From Sepiola atlantica (taxonomy: Eukaryota; Mollusca; Cephalopoda; Sepiida; Sepiolidae), in NCBI GenBank assembly GCA_963556195.1, contig OY744537.1:16764274-16828273 (forward strand): a stretch of DNA of 64,000 bases. Reading direction: 5' to 3'. Within the stretch, counting starts at the first letter, position 1, and each line of letters begins with the position of its first letter. The notes under the pieces were generated by a model. That model was not told where the DNA came from. It made no database searches and saw only the letters and a list, made by a program, of their open reading frames with translations. The position numbers and the translations under genes were made by a program. Below, one piece after another: positions 1 to 10,399 of this stretch.

Positions 1-139
1 ATGTCATCGAAAAGTTCAAAAGGGTGAATACTTATGCAAGCACTGTAAATTATTAGTACTTACAATCATAATGAACCACCAGTTTTTAATTTAAGCCCTG
101 TTCTTATAATTTGCTACAAAATTGTTCTGAAGAATAGCC

Positions 140-335
140 TCGTAACTCTTGCTTCCTTTATTTTGTCCTTTAGTCCTCACATTCTATGGGCAATTTTTCT
201 GACAAAGGGGAAAAATTGCTGTTTTCTGGGTCAGAATCTATCCATAACACTTGTTTTTGGCTAGTTTTTGACCTTGAAGTAGTATTTTTTTTTTTTAGCT
301 TATTACATCAAGTGGGTTCATGCCTTATCTGGAGC
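140..335. repeat. Dispersed repeat, copy 1 of 2
   Basis: This stretch is closely repeated in the same orientation at about 58176-58385. Both copies run from a CCTTTAGTCCTCACAT block, through TTTCTGACAAAGGG and an AATCTATCC block, to a T-run followed by TTACATCAAGTGG and TTTCATGCCTT. No terminal repeats or coding potential are visible. It is probably an old interspersed element of unknown class; a segmental duplication is less likely because the flanks differ. Confidence 0.7.
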
Positions 336-339
336 AAAA

Positions 340-1170
340 AAAAAAATAATTTTAAGTTAAATTCATCTCTACTTATCTTGACCAAAGATCACACACATGC
401 ACACATATACAAAAATATAGCAAAACGTGCAGTATTAAGCTGTACTAGTTTATCTTTAACAAATGTTTTCTTTTCTTTGGCTAAATTCTTCGAGTTTGAC
501 TTTTCTATTAATTATTTCCCAATAATTATGTTCTCAACGCAAAAATAAAAATTTTATACATCTAATTTCATTTGAATTATTAACTACTGTCCCTAACCGA
601 CGTTGCCTGGGATTATTTTTTATTTTCATTATTAATTTGCATGACTGAAATGTGAAGTTTTTTTTAAATAATAAAGTTAGTCAAGCAAGGGAAAAGTGGA
701 GTAACTCTGTATTCGTCAATACAAAGTTACTTCCCTTTTTTTCTTGAGATGGCATAATTTTGAAAATTACTTCGGTTGGATAAAATAATTTCTCAAATGA
801 ATTAAATCGAATTACATCTTTTTCTTGCTAAGAACATGGACCACTGTTACATAAAAAAACTGACAAACCAGAATCAAACATTGATTCTGTAGGACAAAAG
901 CTATGAAAAATCTATCGATGACCAAAATCTAGAAAACGACTAACCTTACTTTATTATATAGATAACACCAACTTTTGTACCAAGCACTTTAGTGTGTACC
1001 TACTTGTAAAATACGTAAGGCTTTACTTAACTGAGAAAAAAGCAAAAACAAAAGTATTCTCCAAAATCCCTTGAGAAATTAAAGCATATGTGATCAAGGT
1101 TTAAGTTAACAGAAAAGGGTAATGTAATGGTTAAAAATTCTGAGAAGAGAGTTTCATCAACATTAACAGA
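340..1170. other. AT-rich non-coding stretch, nothing recognised
   Basis: No splice-bordered open segment, repeat unit or RNA gene stands out. A CGACGTTGCCTGGGATTA block near 599-616 resembles the head of the 'GGGACCCGTGG / TTGCCTGGG' repeat type seen near 15384, 27080, 38200 and 52612. Confidence 0.5.
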
Positions 1171-1176
1171 ATTAAA

Positions 1177-1179
1177 GTC

Positions 1180-1217
<38 letters not shown>

Positions 1218-1368
1218 GCGGGGAGGGGAGATGGATGAAGGAAAGAGAGAAATAAAGACAGAGGGGGTGGATAGAGAGAAATAAAGACAGAGGGGGTGGA
1301 TGGAGGAAAGAAAAGGGAGGTGGATGGAGGAAAGAAAAGGGAGGTGGAGGAAAGGGAGGGGGGGGGGA
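1177..1368. repeat. GA-rich purine tract with poly(G) end
   Basis: A GA dinucleotide run grades into GGAGGTGGATGGAGGAAAG repeats and ends in a run of about ten G. The minus strand is an uninterrupted pyrimidine strand; the proline/serine/leucine-rich open frames there are translation of the repeat, not genes. More poly(G) runs follow near 1493-1506 and 1586-1597. Confidence 0.9.
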
Positions 1369-1854
1369 CAAAGCACCAGAAAAATAAAGGAAGCCTGTTT
1401 GATCAACTCAAGCTGAAAGAATGAAATGGATATCAACAAGTGTAATTGAGGAGGAATATTGGGATGAAGAAGTGATGATAGTAGTGTGTGTGTGGGGGGG
1501 GGGGGGAGAACAAAACTATCCATACAAAGAAATAGATACACTCAGAGACTGGTAACAAAATTGTCCCACAAGGACGCAACGATCCGGGGGGGGGGGGTCT
1601 GAGTTAATTATGTGAATACATGTATAGTTAAGCCTTTTCTGAAACTAACAGATTTAAGATTGCCATTATTCAATCCACTTTGGGAAGCCAAGTATCTTCA
1701 TCTTTGTTTTTAACCTAGCATTTCAGCTCATGCTGCTTTACTCTGTTGCATATGCTGCACTTGACATTGATGATCTCAATTTCAGCAAGTGCACAACAAA
1801 ACTTAATCTTGTTGTTAAGCGGCGATTGTCATTTCTTTTCATTACTTTTTTACT

Positions 1855-2110
1855 AAAGAGTCACTACTTATCAAGGCCAGATGCCACTCAGGGATAAAGG
1901 TTAATCAGATGGGATGATAGTCAGGATCAGTTTCAAATACTCGTGGGGACGGTTCTAGATAGGAATCTGTTGCCATCGGCTTTGAAGACGACAAAGTTGT
2001 AATCTGCAGGGAAGTAGTCCCGTGGCAACGTGTTCCAGACAAAGCTCTTGCAAAGAAGCTCTGTTTATGGAAATTTCGCCTGACACTAAGCACACTGAGG
2101 AAGAAAGGAA
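1855..2110 (-). mobile_element. LINE 3' end relic (C-terminus of ORF2)
   Basis: On the minus strand, one frame reads FVWNTLPRDYFPADYNFVV then FKADGNRFLSRTV. This is the typical last segment of ORF2 in many invertebrate non-LTR retrotransposons, of the type 'WNSLP..iv.a.s...FK..ld..l'. It is followed by a non-coding tail with GAGTGGCATCTGGCCTTGAT. Reading frames shift and the 5' part is missing, so this is a dead, truncated copy. Copies of the same 3' end occur at 59445-59610 (minus), 62755-63060 (plus), and as a tail only near 32520-32640 (plus). Confidence 0.7.
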
Positions 2111-2955
2111 AGCTTTTCTACGTTGTGTTAGAAAGATGAGTTCTTGTGAATATCTCACAAGGAGGAAACAAAGATTCATATTACATAGTCTGTCTAATGG
2201 ATGCTATATTACAGAGAGTCAGAGCTGAAGATGTTCTCTTTATCCTTTTCTCAAGATGCTGATATATTCATGAAAACATTAACTATATTTTGTTCACTTA
2301 ATTAGGAGTTGCTGATGGCCGAGACGTATACTTCACATGGGTAACAAGGGGTCTAAGCATCTCTATTTATGAAAGCATTTAATTATGTTTAGCTGATTAA
2401 AAATTCTTTCTGCAACTAAATCTAACTTAAAATCTTTTCCACTGACCATCACCCGTAAATTATACTGTACGACTCATTTCATCTTGGAACCATCTCAACA
2501 CTTCACCCCAAAAGCACACTGCCGATGAATATGCAACACTTATTTGAACAATGAAAGAAAAAATGAATTATATATATTTTATATGAATAAATGAAAGACA
2601 AAAGAATTTTTTTTTTTTAATTCCAGAATAAATTTTTGTTTATAATTATCATAGGCAATCACTTGAGGGTCACAGATTTTACAAATATAAGAAAAAAAAC
2701 ATTTACCGGCACTTATTCTTCTAATTAGTAATATAGTTTACCAATATCAGAACTGAGAAGGGGAATTCTGTTGACCGATCTTTGTATTGTTTAAAGTAAT
2801 TCTATAATTCTGGATAATTTCCAACGATCTATATGTTTTCCCCTTTCGATATATTTGATATGTCCGATTGATAAAATGGCTCCAAAGATTACAATCTTTA
2901 TTTGCTTGTTTGACTACTTATAACCTGAATGAATTAGTTCTTAGGATGTAATGGC
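2111..2955. other. AT-rich stretch, nothing recognised
   Basis: It contains short A and T runs and no supported gene, SINE promoter box or long inverted repeat. Confidence 0.5.
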
Positions 2956-3075
2956 CACGTTGGTTGTTGGGTTTCATGGCATATCAACCGTTGGTGGGTC
3001 ATTTTATGTCGAAACCCTACATACATTTTGTTTGTAGATCAATTTGTTTTGCAGACGTATATTTTTTGAATAAAT
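2956..3075 (-). mobile_element. Body of a 5S-derived SINE (head not seen)
   Basis: The plus-strand text GTTGGGTTTCATGGCATATC, then GGGTCATTTTATG, then TGTAGATCAATTTGTTTTG is shared with 18573-18665. There the same body is attached to a clear 5S-rRNA-like head on the minus strand. At this site the head is replaced by unrelated sequence, so it is a 5'-truncated or diverged copy. Confidence 0.6.
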
Positions 3076-3718
3076 ATTCTGTAAACGACATTTTCTATTT
3101 AACCCATAGATGGAACACTGACAGGTACTACCACTTCCGGTTATAGTGGACCTGGGAGGAAACTAAGGGGTAACTCCATGCTCTCTAAAGCTCCGAAATT
3201 GGGGCTTCACCACCGGATGCACTTTACAGTCATACCCTGAGCGTAATGGCATCACGCATAAAGTGGTTACTTTGTGCTATCCACCTCATTTGAAAGTTAC
3301 AAGGTGCAAAATAAGGAATGAGCCTTGCCTTGACCTACACTAGAATGTTGAAGATTCTTCTTGCTGTGAATACAAAAAAAAAAAAAAAAAAAAAAAAAAA
3401 GACTAGTTACCAGAAACATTTCTATTTTTAATATAGATTGAAAAACGAGACTATTGTGCCCTTTGTAAAAATTGTCTCAGAGTTTGAACTGCTTTCACCA
3501 ATGTTATTCTCCACAGTGGAGCACCTGTTACTCCACCCATTTATAACAATGGGGCAATACTGTCAGATCAATGCCAAGTGAACCCCACTTCCGCATGAAA
3601 TACCTTTTGGAGAAAGATGATGCATACTAGTGTATTTTGGTCAGATTAAACAACACAGGGTCATTACTAGTTGGCCATAAAGATAATTCTCAAGGTAAGA
3701 GAAAGAAAGAAAAAGAGT

Positions 3719-3758
3719 GTTGGTGTTCTTTTCCTTATACAAGGAAAAGAACACCAAC
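3719..3758. repeat. Perfect 18-bp stem hairpin, 4-nt loop
   Basis: GTTGGTGTTCTTTTCCTT (3719-3736) and its exact reverse complement (3741-3758) are separated by ATAC. It lies in unannotated sequence and no poly(A) signal or gene end is nearby. It may be a fold-back replication scar. Confidence 0.9.
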
Positions 3759-3759
3759 C

Positions 3760-4680
3760 CCAAACAAGAACTTAAACACTATGGCAAGTTTTCAGCATGG
3801 ACTTGGCTCTAAAAAAGGGGGGTGGGCATTTTTTTGCTCCAAAAATAAATACATAAAGAATACATTGCTTTCAATGAAGAACTATCTACAAACAAAGGTG
3901 AAATCTGTTAGATGACCTGTCTTGAGTAATCCATCAATTGATGGTGAAATATTCAAAGTTTGTGCACATGATGCAGCTAGAAGCTCCTATCTAGAGGTCA
4001 GAGTCCCTTTCCAGAAGAGTCTAGATTGTAATATGAAGCCTCCTAGCCTGTCGCTTGACCTTTGAGGACCACAGAAGCACTTTTCTATATCCTGCTGAGA
4101 TACATGTTCAAACAGCGCCAAAAGTCGGCGCTGAACAACTGCAGATATGCACGGAACGTAACCATACAGCATTTTATTTACTGCATGGTCTTGTCACGAT
4201 ATGTTGTAGATGACACATAGCATTTCGGTGTTTTATCCAATTCATATAATCTGGAAAGCTGCTATCAAGAATGAGACAAAACTCAAGCTTTCATGGTAGC
4301 AGTCAAATCCATCCTACTCTACGGATAAAACTCTTGGACACTAAATGTTGCTCGCTCTAAGAAACATGATGGATCATACACCAAAATGTGAGGTGAACTG
4401 AAGCTAAGACCTCATAAATACTCAGAGTCGAGTACTTGAAAGATTTACCAAAGAAGAATGAGAGATTTCCCAAAAGATGCGTCATACACCAGATGGTTGC
4501 AGTTCGTCATTCTGCAAAGATGATGATGATACACAATTTAAAACTAACAATCACGGTGGAGGAGTCAAATAATTTTGAGCTGGTAACTATTGTGATTTGT
4601 GAAATAATTTTGCTTATGTGTGTAAAATAACCTAAGCTTCTTAAATAGAACTGGAGTGAACAATTTAAACTATTTAAACA
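3760..4680. other. Non-coding stretch, nothing recognised
   Basis: Mixed-composition sequence with short chance open frames on both strands. No codon bias, splice-bordered exon or repeat class could be supported. Confidence 0.45.
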
Positions 4681-4689
4681 GACATAACA

Positions 4690-5060
4690 ATGGAAAATTT
4701 ATCTCTATAATATAAAGTTGATCCATTTATTGCACTAATAGTGAGATTAAAATTCCAAATTCATATTCACAATAGAAGAACAATAGCTTTCTAATATACT
4801 GATCACGTGTATGCAATCAACATCGTAAGATTAATTTTCATATTGTTTTGCAAAAGGACATCTCGTTAATATTTTTATTATTTTCTAATGTAATGATTGT
4901 TTTCATTTTACTATAACACATAGTTGGATTTCAAAATATTTTTTTATATCGTGGATCAGGACTTAGCATTTTTGGTAAAAAAATAAGAGTTTTTCTGATC
5001 ATTTCTTGGTTTTCTCAACTTTTCCAGACAACGCCGGGACAATAGACCACTAGTTTTAAA
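4690..5060 (-). repeat. Dispersed repeat, inverted copy of 27065-27460
   Basis: Read on the minus strand, it matches 27065-27460 over several blocks: TGTCCTTTTGCAAA, CAATATGAAAATTA, TTGTTCTTCTA.TGTGAAT and AATCTCACT. The head of both has the CTAG.GG / CCCGGCGTTG type of block near 5030-5055. Class is unknown. It belongs with the recurrent 'CTAGCGGGACC...GTTACCC' elements of this window. Confidence 0.65.
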
Positions 5061-5197
5061 TATTACAAAGAGAACAAGCAATTTGATCGCTCACCTCAAT
5101 AAACAGAGATGTTTTGGTTCACAAAAAATAGTGTCAAGAATGCAATTTGTGTAAATAGTTTTGGATTTTTTTTTTAGATGAGGATTGAGGATTGATA

Positions 5198-5640
5198 ATA
5201 TGTTATTTAGACTACTGTTCTCAACTTGGATGTTATTCTCAAAACGTTTCAATTGATGTAACCTCCTACCTTCTCCAGGTGTGCTTTTTTAAACTTGGGA
5301 ATCTGCACGGAATTTTTAACAGAACCACAAGGACTCATAGTGTAACGGATAAAAGTGCTAAATAATAATCACTTCTAAGTGACAGTCTTCTGGAGGTTAA
5401 AGTTTCAATTCTCAGTATGGGCGATGCTAAAAATACAATTACAAATTACTTAAAACTTCTTCCTGGTCATGGCTGATGAAACGAGGGCAATCTATCCAGT
5501 GGATTAAATAAAGGGTTCGGTTCAGGATTCTGTACAGATTCACGGGTTCGACAAGACGCAACTGAAGGTGGTCGGAGGTTACATCAGCCGAAACGTTGTG
5601 AGAATAACATCCCAGATGAGAAGAGTAGTTTGAATAATCC
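5198..5640. mobile_element. Terminal-inverted-repeat element enclosing a tRNA-like segment
   Basis: The left end (about 5198-5290) reads TTTAGACTACTGTTCTCAAC, GGATGTTATTCTCA, AACGTTTC and TGATGTAACCTCC. The right end (about 5555-5640) carries the same blocks in inverted order, including CCGAAACGTTGTGAGAATAA. Between them, 5332-5420 looks like a decayed tRNA: GACTCATAGTGTAACGGATA as A-box region, CTTCTAA as in an Arg-UCU anticodon loop, and TTCAATTCTC as a weak B box. It is either a SINE inserted between the arms or two SINE copies facing each other. Confidence 0.6.
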
Positions 5641-5814
5641 AAATAATAGATAGTGTAAATAGTTTTGAAAATTATATGAATACAATTATGATTAAAGTAT
5701 GAAAAATGGATTGTATAGGAGCTTTCAGATGAAATTTTTAAAAGAATATGAACTTACTAGAAGTATTACAAAAAATAAAATTGGAAGTGATCCCCTCCTT
5801 TTCCCATAGTCTTT

Positions 5815-6020
5815 TTACCAGGGTTACGGAGACGGAAGGTATAAGGTCTGACTCGGACTCTTAGGATTCCAAAATTTCGACTCAGACTCCTTATTTTAAA
5901 GTCTCCCAATATTCAAACTGCCTGTTGATTCTTCGGAGATGAAAAAATCCGGTTCCAACCATGACTCCTAATATTCTTATGACTGACTCCTTCCAAAACA
6001 TTTAACTAACTCTGCAACCC
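5815..6020. repeat. Low-complexity 'GACTCC'-type dispersed repeat
   Basis: It begins CTTTTTACCAGGGTT and contains repeated GACTC(G/C/A) words (GACTCGGACTC, GACTCAGACTCC, GACTCC). A related start occurs at 7945-7965, and similar 'GACTCC' words occur at 8190-8215, 56360-56395 and 56600-56625. Not coding. Confidence 0.55.
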
Positions 6021-6539
6021 TACTTTTTACTGAGATGTCCAAATAAACAACACTTGTAAAATAAATTGAAAAGAAATAAATCTTCATTGTGGCTAATAAT
6101 GTTGTCTTCAATTGTAGGCCAAAATGTGTTTTCCTTAACTAGATTCAAGAGAATGTTTAAGATTATAAATATTCATGGAGTTTGTTAGAAAAGAGAAGGC
6201 ATAGCTTTAGTGCAATCCAAGATTGAATGGTTTTCGTTTTGTTGACTGACTGGTCACATGGCATTCAGATAAAAAAAAAAAAGAAAAAAAGAAAGAAAGA
6301 AACATGTATAAATCAGCATCCAAACAGAACTGGTAAGGTATATCGAAATGTAAATAAATCTAAGCAGTCGACAATTGACCAACGAAAAAGGCATCGTATT
6401 CTTGTCATTCCTCGTATTTCATCTGGACAGAAAAAAAAAGAGTCTCTGTAGAAATACCAAATAACAGCCAGAATATGCATTCTCACTCCCAATCAGAAAT
6501 AACAATGTAAAAAATAAGAGGTTCAGATAGTTTGGTTGA

Positions 6540-7315
6540 TCATTGTGTATCGTAGGAATATATAGATAAGGAAGGCTCTGTAGACTGGCTGAAAAGAGGA
6601 TCTCTTCACTATGATCAGGAGAGAATAATAATGGCTGCTCAAGATCAAGGCTTGGTGACCAATGCCTTTAAAAAGATGAGTGGTCTCAGTAACAATAACA
6701 AGTGCAGGTTCTGCCACACCTGACATCCAGTTGTAAGGTTCTCCTGGGGGATGGCTATTATACAATGCAACACAACGGAGTGTGTAAATATCTTCACTGG
6801 ACTATTTGGAAAAAGTTGAATATCCAGTGTAGGAGCAAGTCCTGGGAGCATATACCAGAAAGAACAGTTGGAAATAATTTATACATCTATTATGACTATG
6901 CAATCCCTACAGCTACAGATCTAGAAAACGGAGCTGTTAAACCTGACATCGTAATATGGGACAAAAGGAAGAAAGTAGCAACCCTAGTTGAAGTCAGTGT
7001 CCCTAATGATGCAGGATTGAACAGAGCAGAAAGGTAAAAGATTACGAAATACCAAGATCTTATGTACGACATGAAAAGAAACTGGAATCTTAGGAAAATC
7101 TCCATCATACCAGTAATTATAGGAGCAACAGGACTAATGAAGAAAAATTTCAAGAGCTATCTGGCGAGTATACCCGGTGAACCGAGTGCAAGAGAAATAC
7201 AAACAACTGCACTTAAAGGGACGGTTAGAATCTTAAAACGATCTCTAGGCTGGAGTGTCTGAAATAGCCGGTGAATGTCTGGCATCCGGTAGGATGCCCC
7301 ATATCCAGCAAAAAC
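6540..7315 (+). mobile_element. LINE ORF2 C-terminal relic with zinc-knuckle-like and restriction-like region
   Basis: Three frames together recover the end of an invertebrate non-LTR retrotransposon ORF2. 6557-6720 gives EYIDKEGSVDWLKRGSLHYD and ends in a CRFCHT cysteine cluster. 6726-7036 continues to KPDIVIWDKRKKVATLVEVS, the PD..(V/E)-type segment common at ORF2 ends. 7062-7259 gives IIPVIIGATGLMKKNF and the terminal ILKRSL block. At least two frameshifts and an internal stop near 6720-6740 and 7036-7062 disable it. The polymerase domain is absent, so the copy is 5' truncated. An A-rich GAAAAA tail follows at 7310-7345. Confidence 0.8.
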
Positions 7316-7345
7316 AGAAAGAAAAAGAAAAAAGAAAAAAGTGAA

Positions 7346-7496
7346 AAAATATATATATATATAAAAATAAAGAGAGAGAGAGAGAATTTATGAGAGGCAA
7401 TTCAAATGCAGAGATGTAATGGACATAAGCGGATTAAAAGCAAAGACATACAAAAATGAAAGTGAAACTAGTTTTTCGTTGTTTGTCCCTATTATT

Positions 7497-7528
<32 letters not shown>

Positions 7529-7530
7529 TT
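7346..7530. repeat. TA, GA and TGA microsatellites
   Basis: A short TA run (7349-7362), a GA run (7373-7385) and nine TGA triplets (7497-7523) follow the LINE tail. No gene is seen between them. Confidence 0.85.
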
Positions 7531-8400
7531 TTAATTACAAATCTTACTGACTCTCAATGTCACTTGATGTAGGGTTCTGTATAACATATTTCAGGAAAAA
7601 TTCCTGTCTTCACACAGATGTGGATTTCAACTGTTTTTAAAAGGTGCAAAAGATGACCATTGGAATCAATTCTGCGGTGAATAAATTTTTTGAGTTTAAT
7701 AATATTAAACTTGCTGGTTTTTAATTGTTGATATGCTTTTCTTTATTTTTAGTATTGCTATTATTTTTTTCTTACTTTTTATTCATATTTTGTCATTTTT
7801 TTTATTTTATTATATATTGTTTTATTTTGTATTAATTAAATAAATGTAAAAAAATAACGTCAACGCCTCACCAGATTATTGATTTGTAACATTTAAGCAC
7901 AAGAATTATCTTAAAAATAAAAAAAACTAACACAAAGCTATGATAGTCTTTTTACCAGGGTTGCAGAATGTTTATTAATAGCTATTGTTAGCTAATTCTG
8001 TTAGCGTCAGGAGTTCTATCTGTTAGTGTCAATTAACACACGGGTGGGGGGGGGGAGGGGGTGTTAGCAGCAATTAGCGTACAGAAGAGTGAGTCTGTTA
8101 GCTTCAATTAGTATACAGATAGAACCCTGTACAACTTACATATCTTCAGAAATTGCTGATTCTCAAGTCTGAGGTGAGGCGGCAGCTGAAAATTCTGACT
8201 CCCAACTCTGGAGTTTTTTTTTTTTTTTTTTTTTTTTAATCCAACTCATAAAAATTGCTGACCCACCTCCTCCCATACTCAGTTGTTTTCCTTCTCTTTC
8301 TTAAGTAAAATATAGCAAATTAAAATTCCAGCTACCATTTGAACTGTAGCTAGACTAGCTTTGGTTAAAAGAAGAAAAAAAAAGTAAGTAGACAGTGCTT
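7530..8400. other. AT-rich stretch with CAGGGTT-type repeat and T-run
   Basis: It holds CTTTTTACCAGGGTTGCAG at 7948-7966, a short self-repeating 'TTAGC.(T)CAATTAG' segment at 7990-8110, a G-run at 8044-8052 and a T-run at 8213-8236. No gene is supported. Confidence 0.5.
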
Positions 8401-8404
8401 TACT

Positions 8405-8406
8405 CC

Positions 8407-8483
<77 letters not shown>

Positions 8484-8530
8484 AAGAGAAAGAGAGAGAG
8501 GGGGGGGAGAAGGAGAGGAAGAGAGAGAGG
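8405..8530. repeat. GA microsatellite
   Basis: A nearly pure GA run with a few GC and AAAG interruptions, ending in poly(G). The Arg/Glu-rich open frame over it is repeat translation. Confidence 0.95.
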
Positions 8531-8745
8531 GTGAAGGAAAATGGGAGGGAGGTTATATCAGAAGAAAGATGAAATGGAAGGGTCAGTTAGCATCCAGTGA
8601 TTGTGCATGAAACATCCTTACTCAACAATTCAAACAGATGTTTCATTAGACTTGAGACTATTCCACCCATAAAGTGTGTATTCTACCTACCTTTCCCCAT
8701 ATTTGATTTTTCGAGAGAATAATGGCGAGGGGGGGGGGGCGTGAG

Positions 8746-8748
<3 letters not shown>

Positions 8749-8791
<43 letters not shown>

Positions 8792-8988
8792 AGAGAAAAA
8801 GAGTAAGAGAAAGAGAGAAAGAAAGATAGAGAGAGAGAGAGAAAGAAAGATAATAGAGAAAGAAAGATAAAAAGAGAGAAAGAAAGATAAAGAGAGAGAA
8901 AGAAAGATAAAGAGAGAGAAAGAAAGATAAAGAGAGAGAAAGAAAGATAAAGAGAGAGAAAGAAAGATAGAGAGAGAGAAAGAAAGAT

Positions 8989-9039
<51 letters not shown>

Positions 9040-9104
9040 AAGATAAAAAGAGAGAAAGAAAGATAAAGAGAGAGAGAGAAAGAAAGATAAAAAGAGAGAA
9101 GGAA

Positions 9105-9144
<40 letters not shown>

Positions 9145-9222
9145 AAAGAGAGAGAGAGAAGGAAAGAGAGAGAGAAGGAAAGCGAGAGAGAGAAGGAAAG
9201 AGAGAGAGAGATAGAGAGAGAA
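8749..9222. repeat. 474-bp polypurine GA tract with internal 20-bp periodicity
   Basis: Only A and G over nearly the whole length, apart from scattered T in GATA and one C in AGCGAGA. The middle part (8820-9080) repeats 'GAGAGAGAAAGAAAGATAAA' units of about 20 bp several times. It is bounded by a G-run on the left (8729-8739) and a C-run on the right (9227-9239). The long Ser/Leu/Phe-rich minus frames are not proteins. Confidence 0.95.
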
Positions 9223-9224
9223 TG

Positions 9225-9655
9225 TACCCCCCCCCCCCCAATTTTTTTCTAAGTGAAGAGCAGAAACTATTGTATCCCAAAATTCAGATTGATTTTTCAT
9301 TTCTCATTATTCTCTTACTTGATAAGGAAAACAAGAACATTTAAGAATAGAGAATTCTGCTTAGGTGAGAAATAAACAAAGATATTTATCTTAAGCAGAG
9401 TAAACAAACAAAAAAGCGATTTTTTTTTTCGTTTTTCTTTTAAATTATTTCCATTATTTATTTTGGTGTTTTCTTCAAATTATCATAAGTCAACAATTTG
9501 TGTTTGCATCTATATTACAAATGGCATAGGTATATAGTTTTTAGAGTAAACTTTTTTTTTAAGGATACCTCAAACAGGATTTAAGAATAGAAACTGCTTT
9601 AAGCTAGCTAGAACGTCCACAAAATGAGGAAGGCACCATTTGACCTTTACTAATC
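9225..9655. other. AT-rich stretch, nothing recognised
   Basis: T-runs at 9420-9430 and 9551-9560; otherwise unremarkable. Confidence 0.45.
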
Positions 9656-9659
9656 CTAA

Positions 9660-9790
9660 GATCCTCCATAGTGAAGAGTTAAAGATGATGTTGGCTTACT
9701 ATTCTTCAACACAAGTTCGAATCGTGTCAGAGTCTCGTTTTTCTTTGTGGATTTTCCAGCTCTGGCGATAATTAGTATCTCTTTTATATA
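9660..9790 (+). mobile_element. tRNA-derived SINE fragment
   Basis: AGTTCGAATCGTGTC (9714-9728) is a good pol III B box, preceded at the expected spacing by a weak A-box-like segment. The following TTTTGTGG/GATTTTCCAG tail is of SINE type. The cloverleaf stems are lost, so this is not a tRNA gene. Confidence 0.5.
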
Positions 9791-9998
9791 ATACAGAATT
9801 TATCTGCACAAAACATAGGTATCCTTTCTAAAAAAACAATAAAAATAAAAATAAACCCTGTTTACGCTAAACATATTCTGTCGGATTTGAATTTACTTAA
9901 TTCATATATATATATATATATTATTTCATGTATCCACAAAATATTATAAGGAGATATAATCTTTTATGTATCGATTTTCAGTATTTAGCTAGGTAGTA

Positions 9999-10002
<4 letters not shown>

Positions 10003-10059
<57 letters not shown>
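10003..10059. repeat. TA microsatellite left of hairpin
   Basis: About 28 TA units, 34 bp left of the perfect hairpin at 10093-10290. Confidence 0.95.
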
Positions 10060-10062
<3 letters not shown>

Positions 10063-10092
10063 TATATGAAAGGATAAAAATAATCCGACGGT

Positions 10093-10283
10093 ATGAAATT
10101 AAAAATGGAAAAGCGGAAGACCTTTTCGCTCAACGTTTCGCCCAAATTTCACGTGGGCTTTGTCAAGAGCGGACGAAGAATACGTCTTTTGTCATTTTTG
10201 TATTCTTCGTCCGCTCTTGACAAAGCCCACGTGAAATTTGGGCGAAACGTTGAGCGAAAAGGTCTTCCGCTTTTCCATTTTTA

Positions 10284-10290
<7 letters not shown>
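10093..10290. mobile_element. Perfect 91-bp-arm hairpin element flanked by TA tracts
   Basis: Left arm 10093-10183 and right arm 10200-10290 are exact reverse complements over 91 bp, separated by a 16-nt loop. Each arm carries CCCACGTGAAATTTGGGCG and GAAACGTTGAGCGAAAAGG, words related to the 'CGAAACGTT' core also seen at 5575-5590. No coding capacity. Flanked by TA runs (10003-10059; 10287-10315). A palindrome this clean suggests a recent fold-back or MITE insertion, or a recent arm-copying event. Confidence 0.9.
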
Positions 10291-10321
<31 letters not shown>

Positions 10322-10399
10322 AAATTCCTTTAAATTATCACAAAAAAGTGGACTTAAAAAAAAATGTTTTCAGTTTAATTCATCCCAAACAAAGATTGT

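Noticed and set aside
8683..9300. Two ~200-codon Ser/Leu/Phe-rich minus-strand frames
   Set aside because: Both are alternative frames of the same polypurine tract.
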